Shown: positions 1 to 4,245 of the stretch, one piece after another
How positions within the stretch are numbered: the stretch's first letter is position 1
Layout: each line of letters opens with the position of its first letter
Origin: Actinomycetota bacterium
GTDB lineage: Bacteria > Actinomycetota > Acidimicrobiia > Acidimicrobiales > Ilumatobacteraceae
Assembly (NCBI GenBank): GCA_009923685.1
Contig: RFTA01000038.1
Span: 1-5,573, forward strand
Direction of reading: 5' to 3'
DNA length: 5,573 nt
Made by a program: the position numbers and the translations under genes
Notes under the pieces: generated by a model
What the model was told of the DNA's origin: nothing
The model's input: only the letters and a program-made list of their open reading frames with translations
The model's database searches: none

Positions 1-178
1 CCGCGGCTTTCGAAATTAAATCTGGATAAACATCTGCGCCTGAAAGTGTCGTTCGCGGCCGCGCTATCGCCGAACCAAGCAGGCCAAGATCGCGCACTAA
101 CGGCTCGCCATTGACCGCAATTACCGCCAAACTCAGAACGTCTTCAAGTGTTAGATAACTTATCTTGTCGTCAACCAC
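1..178 (-). CDS. doc: Doc/Fic-family toxin, N-terminal part (runs off left edge)
   Basis: This is the start of a death-on-curing (Doc) type toxin; 59 codons are in the window and the rest lies beyond base 1. The reading begins at a GTG (178-176) and gives a Doc-like N-terminus: YLTLEDVLSLA near residues 8-18, then RDLGLLGSAIARPR at 29-42 and GADVYPDLISKAA at 47-59. These correspond to the helices before the Fic core. The HPFxxGNKR-type catalytic loop would be further downstream and cannot be checked. Phage P1 Doc is known to be a kinase of EF-Tu; that activity is only inferred here. The GTG overlaps the stop of the upstream antitoxin by 8 nt, the usual antitoxin-then-toxin coupling, and I see no separate ribosome binding site. 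The symbol follows the family. Confidence 0.85.
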   Translation of the reverse strand, partial: MVDDKISYLTLEDVLSLAVIAVNGEPLVRDLGLLGSAIARPRTTLSGADVYPDLISKAA

Positions 179-374
179 CCAATTGCTCAATGGCTTCTGC
201 GTGAACCTTCATGATCTGCTTCGCGGCATCAATGACACGCGTGGTGTGCTCGCTGTTGTCGAGATATTCACGAATCGCCCGACGGGCAGCATCTTGCATT
301 GAAACACCGTCGCGCTCGGCTCGCTTCTTTAGTGCCCGTTGCTCTTTTTCTGAAAGTCTTAATGTCATCGCCAT
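171..374 (-). CDS. Ribbon-helix-helix antitoxin of a Doc-type TA module
   Basis: A 67-aa protein with the layout of a ribbon-helix-helix (CopG/Arc-like) repressor. A short beta strand (MAMTLRLS, residues 1-8) is followed by helix A (EKEQRALKKRAERDG, about 9-23) and helix B (SMQDAARRAIREYL, about 25-38). A charged C-terminal tail (39-67) probably wraps and neutralises the toxin. It lies directly before the Doc-like gene with an 8-nt overlap, so it is the cognate antitoxin and likely autorepressor. The frame stays open back to an ATG at 437, which would add 21 residues. I prefer the ATG at 374 because the RHH strand starts exactly there, the extension would be coded through a perfect operator-like palindrome, and a TACCAT -10 box sits seven bases before this ATG. 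That spacing suggests leaderless translation. An ATG at 368 is a second option. Confidence 0.8.
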   Translation of the reverse strand: MAMTLRLSEKEQRALKKRAERDGVSMQDAARRAIREYLDNSEHTTRVIDAAKQIMKVHAEAIEQLGG

Positions 375-381
375 ATTCGTA

Positions 382-400
382 ATGGTATCAGTTTGATACC
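382..400 (-). promoter_or_regulatory. Palindromic operator overlapping the TA promoter
   Basis: Bases 384-400 form a perfect 7-3-7 inverted repeat, GGTATCA-GTT-TGATACC. It overlaps a TANNNT -10-like hexamer on the minus strand (TACCAT, 387-382), which ends seven bases before the antitoxin ATG at 374. A dimeric RHH repressor bound here would block the promoter, as in typical autoregulated TA modules. No convincing -35 box is visible. The palindrome is seen directly; its function as operator is inferred. Confidence 0.6.
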
Positions 401-456
401 GCGTTGCACCTCTGGGTTCGTCGACATTTCGATTCATGCCATATCTGTGTGCAACG

Positions 457-508
457 ACCTAACGCTCTGGCAGTGCCGCTCGACGGCGAATTTATCTGCC
501 TGTTAAAT
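457..508 (-). other. attC-like imperfect hairpin between two genes
   Basis: On the minus strand, ATTTAAC (508-502) fits the RYYYAAC core and GTTAGGT (463-457) fits the GTTRRRY core of integron attC sites. Inside them GGCAG (500-496) pairs with CTGCC (473-469), and a small hairpin GCCG-tcgag-CGGC (487-475) sits at the tip. It covers the stop of the nucleotidyltransferase gene, where an attC would lie. Against it: the two cores match at only 5 of 7 positions, the spacers are uneven (1 and 5 nt) and no integrase is in view. It may simply be a chance structure. Confidence 0.2.
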
Positions 509-872
509 AGTCGACGTCTAAGAGATCTTTTGGTCGCCCAGTCGCCCGCTTGTTCGTCAACAAATCATCGCGACCAATGAACGGCACCTTCAACCCGTCA
601 ACATCAACTATCAGTCGGTTCGCCCAGGCGCTATCGAACTCGACTCCACTAATTGAAGTGATGATGTCGATTCGGTATGGCGGGTATCCAAGCTGCACTA
701 CGCGATCAGGTATCGTGAAGTCGTCAGCCGCAAGATTTAGGTCGCCAAATCCAAATTCGGTGAGACACTCAACGATCTTCTCGGCATTTTCAGAATTCGC
801 CCATACCCACGCATCAAAGTCGTCGGTTGCGCGAGGGTAACCTCTCCGTTTGTATGCGCGCACTTCAACCAA
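492..872 (-). CDS. Nucleotidyltransferase-fold protein, probably decayed
   Basis: The open frame of 126 codons matches the small stand-alone nucleotidyltransferases (AbiEii/MNT-like, DUF6036-like). Visible are GYPRATDDFD (residues 11-20) with the metal-binding DxD at D18/D20, a third acidic position in YRIDI (D69), and the conserved C-terminal block DDLLTNKRATGRPKDLLDV (102-120). The N-terminus is abnormal. It begins at a TTG with LVEVRAY where the family has a VVGGxA type sequence, so the glycine pair that holds the nucleotide appears changed to E-V. The expected preceding helix is not in this frame but is recognisable one frame away (see 873-931). Gene and remnant together span 492-931, about 146 residues, the usual family length. 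Most likely a frameshifted pseudogene; a shortened protein from the TTG would lack the nucleotide-binding loop. Function of related proteins varies (antitoxin-linked, abortive infection, antibiotic modification), so none is assigned. Confidence 0.6.
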   Translation of the reverse strand: MVEVRAYKRRGYPRATDDFDAWVWANSENAEKIVECLTEFGFGDLNLAADDFTIPDRVVQLGYPPYRIDIITSISGVEFDSAWANRLIVDVDGLKVPFIGRDDLLTNKRATGRPKDLLDVDYLTGR

Positions 873-931
873 CCGCGCACATGCTGACCAACCATCAAGC
901 GACGCAATCGTCGCGAGTCAAAGTGTCCCAT
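873..931 (-). pseudogene. Displaced N-terminal end of the nucleotidyltransferase gene
   Basis: An ATG at 931-929, preceded by AGGGG at 938-934, opens a frame reading MGHFDSRRLRRLMVGQHVR. This resembles the usual N-terminal helix of these nucleotidyltransferases (of the form DFxxLLRLLxEHGVRYLVVGG). It runs to the CGC at 877-875; after two extra bases (874-873) the sequence picks up the frame of the downstream 126-codon reading at 872. One missing base near 873-874, or an equivalent change, would join the two. The match is by eye and short, so the confidence is low. Confidence 0.4.
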
Positions 932-999
932 CACCCCTAAGTATGAATTTATGCGCGGTATAGCCCTAACAATACCCATCCACCCCGACAGGCGTTCTG

Positions 1000-2169
1000 T
1001 CAACTACTACCAAGCCCAAGCCATTCGGCCATTGCGCCGAGTTCGTTATTTAGCGCGTCATTAATTGTCGAGCGCTTTACGCCGCATTCGGTATGCACGC
1101 TATGCACCAAGAGCTTCGAGTTGGCGCGGTCGGCTTTTAAGTCAACGCGACCCACAATTTCGCCGTTCATCATGAACGGCAACACGTAATAGCCAAACTT
1201 TCGCTTTTCTTTGGGCGTGTAGATCTCAATGCGGTAATGAAAGTTAAACAGTCGCTCGTTGCGGGGTCGACACCACACGAGTGAATCAAACGGCGAGAGT
1301 AGTGCAGTGGCAAATAGTCCTTTCGGCAACTTCGCATTTCGATGAACATACGCCTTGTCTTGCCAACCATCGACCGAGACTTCGCGCAACACGCCCTGAT
1401 CAACCAATTCGCTAACCAAGGGCTTAACGACTGCCGGCTTTTGACGGTAATAATCAGCCAAATCACGCATTGTCGCCACACCTTGAGCACGCATTGCACG
1501 CACCAGCAACTCTTTGCGTGCTTCGGTTTCACTCGGGGTCGGCATTTGCAAAATCTTTCTTGGCAACACTCGCTCTGGAATGTCGTAGACCCGCGCAAAG
1601 TCACTGCCGCGACCACACGACATCAACTCACCAGTCAAAAACAAATATTCGAGTGCAGTTTTCGCTTCGTCCCAGTCCCACCAGGACGATTTTTTAGTGG
1701 TGCGGGTGGATAGTTCTCGCGCAGAGGTTGATCCATTAACTTCAACATGTTTCAATATTTGCTTGACGAACGCTTTATTCTCGGCGTAAAAACTTGTCAA
1801 GCCCCAGTGTTTCAACTTGCCCGAACGCGCGGCGTGCATCTTGAAACGAAATATGGGGTGCAGTTCGACAGGCAAATGTGCTGCTTCGTGACCCCAATAT
1901 TCAAAAATTTTGCCCTGCGAAGTTGCTTTAGGGATCGCATTGCGATCGTGGTCGCCAAGCCTCGAAAACAGCGGCAATTCTTGGCTGCGCACGAGCACAT
2001 TGACCGAGTCAATTTGAACTACGCCAAGTTTCTTGATCAGCGCAACTGCGTCGGCAGTTGTTGATTTAGTTTTCGTGCGCGGTTTGTCGAAGCCTTGCCC
2101 CGCAAGTGCGAGCGCTCGGGCATCTACGATCGACAACGAGTCGGGTCGCGACGACCGAACTTTTGCCAA
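1000..2169 (-). CDS. YcaQ/AlkX-like winged-helix DNA glycosylase family protein
   Basis: A 389-aa protein of the HTH_42 (COG3214) family, the full family length. It begins with SLSIVDARALALAGQGF (11-27) and then LGVVQIDSVNVLVR (48-61). The Q52-I53-D54 triad corresponds to the Q-hydrophobic-D motif described for E. coli YcaQ/AlkX, as opposed to the QxQ of AlkZ. Further family blocks are FEYWGHEA (89-96), SPFDSLVW (292-299), LFNFHYRIEIY (307-317), YYVLPFM (327-333) and VGRVDLKADR (339-348). The characterised relatives are monofunctional glycosylases that remove alkylated bases and unhook interstrand crosslinks; this protein would act on DNA in the cytoplasm. The start is a TTG; no ATG or GTG lies between it and the in-frame stop upstream, and the next TTG is at residue 12, where homology starts. 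It follows the cyclophilin gene by 25 bp and is probably co-transcribed with it. Confidence 0.88.
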   Translation of the reverse strand: MAKVRSSRPDSLSIVDARALALAGQGFDKPRTKTKSTTADAVALIKKLGVVQIDSVNVLVRSQELPLFSRLGDHDRNAIPKATSQGKIFEYWGHEAAHLPVELHPIFRFKMHAARSGKLKHWGLTSFYAENKAFVKQILKHVEVNGSTSARELSTRTTKKSSWWDWDEAKTALEYLFLTGELMSCGRGSDFARVYDIPERVLPRKILQMPTPSETEARKELLVRAMRAQGVATMRDLADYYRQKPAVVKPLVSELVDQGVLREVSVDGWQDKAYVHRNAKLPKGLFATALLSPFDSLVWCRPRNERLFNFHYRIEIYTPKEKRKFGYYVLPFMMNGEIVGRVDLKADRANSKLLVHSVHTECGVKRSTINDALNNELGAMAEWLGLGSS

Positions 2170-2190
2170 TGTCGTTAACCGAGGGTTTTT

Positions 2191-2206
2191 GTCGCTAGTC
2201 AGCGAC
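2191..2206 (-). repeat. Short perfect hairpin spanning the cyclophilin stop codon
   Basis: GTCGCT-AGTC-AGCGAC is a perfect 6-bp stem with a 4-nt loop. On the minus-strand mRNA the cyclophilin TAG (2197-2195) falls at the loop/stem junction. The stem is followed by AAAAA, not a U-run, so it is not a Rho-independent terminator. It could affect readthrough into, or initiation of, the next gene 25 bp away, or it could be chance. Confidence 0.3.
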
Positions 2207-2770
2207 TGAGATCGTCACAGACTTAATCACGACGTCTTCGACAGGTCGGTCGCCAGGTCGTGTGGCGACATTTTGCATCGCTTCGACGACATCAAGACCT
2301 TTAACGACCTGACCGAACAACGAATAAAGCGGTGGCAGACCAACACCACTTGGGCCGCTGACGATAAAAAATTGCGAGCCGTTCGTGTTCGGGCCGGCAT
2401 TTGCCATCGCCACGCTGCCGATTTGATATTTGCCAGGCTTGGGCAACTCGTCGCCAAACTTATAGCCAGGACCGCCGCGTCCACTGCCCTCCGGGTCGCC
2501 ACCTTGACACATGAAACCTTTAATGATGCGATGAAAAATAACTCCGTCGTAATAATGGTGTGCTGCGAGATAAACGAAATTATTTACAGTCAACGGCGCA
2601 GCTGCTGCGTCAAGAGCTATGACCATCGTGCCGAGGGTGGTTTCGAGCGTCGCGCTGTAGCGCTTGGTTGAATCGATGCCCATTGGGGGCATGCTGGCAA
2701 ATCTTTTCGTGACCGGTGCTGAACCGTCAAGGGCTGGAAACTTCGATGATTGTTCGTTATTCATAGCCAT
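2195..2770 (-). CDS. Cyclophilin-type peptidylprolyl cis-trans isomerase
   Basis: A single-domain cyclophilin of 191 aa that isomerises X-Pro peptide bonds during folding. After a poorly conserved lead of about 37 residues the domain starts at RYSATLETTLGTMVIAL (37-53). It continues with FHRIIKGFMCQGGDP (79-93), which carries the catalytic arginine R81 with F86, M87 and Q89. Next come SVAMANAGPNTNGSQFF (119-135) with the N124 and F135 equivalents of the substrate groove, and LFGQVVKGLDVV (151-162). The tryptophan of human CypA (W121) is replaced, near LPPLY (145-149), as in many bacterial cyclophilins. There is no signal peptide or lipobox, so it should be cytoplasmic. Two in-frame ATGs compete: 2770 and 2764. 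The second lies eight bases after a TAGGGT -10-like box and would suit a leaderless mRNA. First gene of a probable two-gene unit with the YcaQ-like gene. Confidence 0.93.
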   Translation of the reverse strand: MAMNNEQSSKFPALDGSAPVTKRFASMPPMGIDSTKRYSATLETTLGTMVIALDAAAAPLTVNNFVYLAAHHYYDGVIFHRIIKGFMCQGGDPEGSGRGGPGYKFGDELPKPGKYQIGSVAMANAGPNTNGSQFFIVSGPSGVGLPPLYSLFGQVVKGLDVVEAMQNVATRPGDRPVEDVVIKSVTISVAD

Positions 2771-2772
2771 GA

Positions 2773-2782
2773 ACCCTACACT
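2773..2782. promoter_or_regulatory. Overlapping divergent -10 boxes in an 18-bp intergenic gap
   Basis: On the plus strand TACACT (2777-2782) fits TANNNT and ends six bases before the ATG at 2789. On the minus strand TAGGGT (2778-2773) also fits and ends eight bases before the cyclophilin ATG at 2764. The two hexamers share the TA at 2777-2778. The spacings place both transcription starts at or next to start codons, as expected for leaderless mRNAs. No good -35 boxes are visible. The boxes are inferred from spacing and consensus only. Confidence 0.45.
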
Positions 2783-2788
2783 CGTGTC

Positions 2789-2977
2789 ATGCCAGAAACG
2801 ACAGCTGACAATGCAGACAACGAGATGGTCGAGGCAATCGAACTCGACCTAAACGATGTTGATGTCGCGATGGATCGTCTAGAGAAAGGCACTTACTTCA
2901 ACGATGAAGTAACCGGCGCGCCACTACGACCAGAGTTTCTCGCCGCCAACCCACTTGCCCGCCGCAACCCAAACTAG
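2789..2977 (+). CDS. Cysteine-less DksA/TraR C-terminal-like small protein
   Basis: A 62-aa acidic protein, the only plus-strand gene. The stretch ELDLNDVDVAMDRLEKGTY (18-36) followed by EVTGAPLRPEFLAANPLARR (40-59) follows, position by position, the C-terminal zinc-finger region of DksA/TraR proteins (of the form DLxDVExALxRLxxGTYGxCxxCGxPI...RLxAxPxAxxC). Here the zinc ligands are gone: D39 and T42 take the places of the first CxxC, N60 that of the third cysteine, and the chain ends before the fourth. It also lacks the N-terminal coiled coil that enters the RNA polymerase secondary channel in DksA, so a DksA-like role is doubtful. The ATG at 2789 is chosen over an upstream start at 2750 because homology and the TACACT box fit it, and because 2750 would run into the cyclophilin gene. 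The family match is made by eye. Confidence 0.7.
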   Translation: MPETTADNADNEMVEAIELDLNDVDVAMDRLEKGTYFNDEVTGAPLRPEFLAANPLARRNPN

Positions 2978-3084
2978 AACATCGGGTAGTTGTCGTCAGA
3001 GACGTTGCCGTTCGGGCCGTTGCCGCGAGAACTGCGTTTGAAAATACGATTGAAAAAACTTATTAAGGATGAAAAGAATTTCAC
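2974..3084 (-). CDS. 36-aa microprotein at the end of the carbamoyltransferase/SGNH block
   Basis: A GTG (3084-3082) overlaps the SGNH hydrolase TGA in a four-base GTGA, a classic coupling arrangement, and opens a 36-codon frame ending in TAG at 2976-2974. The product has two halves: a phenylalanine-rich, basic N-terminus (MKFFSSLISFFNRIFKRSSR, 1-20) that could form a short amphipathic or membrane-associated helix, and a Gly/Asn/Asp-rich tail (21-36). I do not recognise a family. Support for a real gene is positional: it fills the gap between the hydrolase and the converging DksA-like gene and sits at the end of a run of overlapping genes. It is too short for coding statistics, so non-coding 3' sequence remains possible. 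Confidence 0.5.
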   Translation of the reverse strand: MKFFSSLISFFNRIFKRSSRGNGPNGNVSDDNYPMF

Positions 3085-4097
3085 AGCGCTAAGTCTCGCA
3101 CAAGCAACTTGGTAACTACCGAGTAGCCAGCATCTGTGAGGTGCACACGGTCTACGAAAAGCCATTCGGGTTTTTGTAGTTCGGGGGCCGTGTTCAGATC
3201 TACGAATTTGAGGCCAGTTCTCGCACAAATAGTTTGTAGATCTTGCGTGTATTGCTGCTTGCGCTCGGCAAGTTCGCTCAACACACGCGAAAAACCTTCG
3301 GCTTCTTGATCTAAGAGTTTAAATAATTCAGTTTCTTGAGTGGTCAACGACTTTTGAATCCATGGCGCAAACGGTTGCAAGACAAACGACGCCGAAGTCG
3401 AGTTGTGCTTGGCCAACATCTGAAAATATTCGCAATCTCGCTCAAAAACTGTGAGCATCGCGTTGTATGACTCGGCTTTTGAGTCGCTCGTGTTCGAGAC
3501 AGGCTGTGAACGCAGTTTTCTGCCTACACCAAAACGCTCACGCAAACCAGCAACCAACTGTCTAGCGAGCGCGCGATTGCCGACTGCTGCGCTTCGCATT
3601 TGTGATTCGAACAAACCTTGATGAAAAAACGCACCAAACATTTTTGAAAAACTGCCGCTCATTAGTGAACGAGTCAGATTGTTGGCGCCAGACATCACAA
3701 CAATCGGGCCGTCGATCTTTTTCGTGTTTGAAAGATGCACCAGAATTGCTTCTTGTGTCGAGTTAAACGCCCGACCACCGAAATTAAGCCAGTTATATTT
3801 GGTCGTCGCATTCAACAAACTCGGAATCGTCATCGCATCGCTGGTCGAGCCGATGCCGAACACGCTGCTGCCACCCACCAACAATGCCGTCGGCGCACCT
3901 GGTTTAAAGCCGGTTGTATTTCGAAAACCAAACTCATCTGTCGTCACTGATTTGAGTGCAACATTTCGGGGATGAAAATACATCAGGTGTGGAACCCACT
4001 CTTGACGCATGCCGAGTTCGTCGTAGTCACGCATTTGCGGAACTATCAGATTGCGGCGCTCGACAGCGGCGCGAGACTTTTTAACGCTGCCGCTCAA
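3081..4097 (-). CDS. SGNH/GDSL-type hydrolase or esterase family protein
   Basis: A 338-aa protein with the four SGNH blocks in order. Block I is LLVGGSSVFGIG (72-83, candidate nucleophile S77), block II LNFGGRA (104-110), block III MSGANN (135-140, G137/N139), and block V DRVHLTDAGY (316-325) with the D316-x-x-H319 pair. The catalytic set therefore looks intact. A preceding DEFGFRN (54-60) is typical of the SGNH subgroup found with surface-polysaccharide and carbamoyltransferase genes. No signal peptide or membrane segment is seen, so it is likely cytoplasmic unless held at the membrane by the small protein encoded just upstream. Such enzymes remove or transfer acyl groups on sugars and lipids; the substrate is unknown. 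The start is TTG at 4097 with AAGGA five bases before it; an in-frame TAG upstream leaves no ATG or GTG option. It overlaps the 54-aa gene by 17 nt and the 36-aa gene by 4 nt. Confidence 0.85.
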   Translation of the reverse strand: MSGSVKKSRAAVERRNLIVPQMRDYDELGMRQEWVPHLMYFHPRNVALKSVTTDEFGFRNTTGFKPGAPTALLVGGSSVFGIGSTSDAMTIPSLLNATTKYNWLNFGGRAFNSTQEAILVHLSNTKKIDGPIVVMSGANNLTRSLMSGSFSKMFGAFFHQGLFESQMRSAAVGNRALARQLVAGLRERFGVGRKLRSQPVSNTSDSKAESYNAMLTVFERDCEYFQMLAKHNSTSASFVLQPFAPWIQKSLTTQETELFKLLDQEAEGFSRVLSELAERKQQYTQDLQTICARTGLKFVDLNTAPELQKPEWLFVDRVHLTDAGYSVVTKLLVRDLAL

Positions 4098-4245
4098 AAT
4101 GATCCTTCGGCAATCGAGACTTTTCTACCCAATAACTTTGCGCACTGCTTTTGTTTGTAAGGCGACCAAGACCAAAAACGCGACGCACGACGCCCGCGAT
4201 GACGATGCCGCACCACACGATGAAAACGAAACTGCGTTTAATCAA
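4081..4245 (-). CDS. 54-aa single-pass membrane microprotein
   Basis: A complete small frame fills the space between the carbamoyltransferase and the SGNH hydrolase. It starts at TTG (4245-4243), eight bases inside the carbamoyltransferase end, with AAAGAG a few bases before, and stops at TAA (4083-4081), 17 bases inside the hydrolase gene. The product has a short basic start (MIKR), a hydrophobic segment of about 16 residues (SFVFIVWCGIVIAGVV, 5-20), a positive stop RR, and a soluble tail containing SYWVEKSRLPKDHFERQR (37-54). The positive charges on both sides make the orientation uncertain. The tail with an SYW motif recalls the C-terminus of SxtJ-type membrane proteins that accompany carbamoyltransferases in other clusters, but this is a resemblance from memory, not a demonstrated homology. 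Its position suggests an anchor or partner for the flanking enzymes. Confidence 0.72.
   Translation of the reverse strand: MIKRSFVFIVWCGIVIAGVVRRVFGLGRLTNKSSAQSYWVEKSRLPKDHFERQR
4103..4107 (-). promoter_or_regulatory. Ribosome binding site that fixes the SGNH hydrolase TTG start
   Basis: AAGGA at 4107-4103 lies five bases before the TTG at 4097-4095. It is inside the 3' end of the 54-aa gene, so translation of the hydrolase is probably coupled to that gene. It is the clearest Shine-Dalgarno sequence in the window and supports a TTG start. Confidence 0.6.

Noticed and set aside
550..840. Plus-strand frame of 96 codons opposite the nucleotidyltransferase
   Set aside because: It is antisense to a frame with clear family motifs and has no recognisable domain; a shadow frame.
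987..1001. GACAG-GCGTT-CTGTC hairpin over the YcaQ-like gene's stop as a terminator
   Set aside because: Only a 5-bp stem and, on the minus strand, it is followed by a G-rich stretch without any U-run. Stems this short are expected by chance.
737..1003. 88-codon minus-strand frame across the nucleotidyltransferase start as a gene of its own
   Set aside because: Only its middle (from the ATG at 931 to about 875) resembles anything, namely the displaced N-terminus of the nucleotidyltransferase. The rest is out of frame with the conserved motifs.
2191..2206. Perfect 6-bp hairpin as a Rho-independent terminator of the cyclophilin gene
   Set aside because: On the minus strand the stem is followed by AAAAA, not a U-run, and a co-oriented gene starts 25 bp later. 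The T-run on the plus strand precedes the stem instead of following it.
2974..3228. 84-codon minus-strand frame starting at 3228
   Set aside because: Its first part lies over the 3' end of the SGNH hydrolase in another frame and has no domain-like sequence. Only the part from the GTG at 3084 is plausible as a gene.
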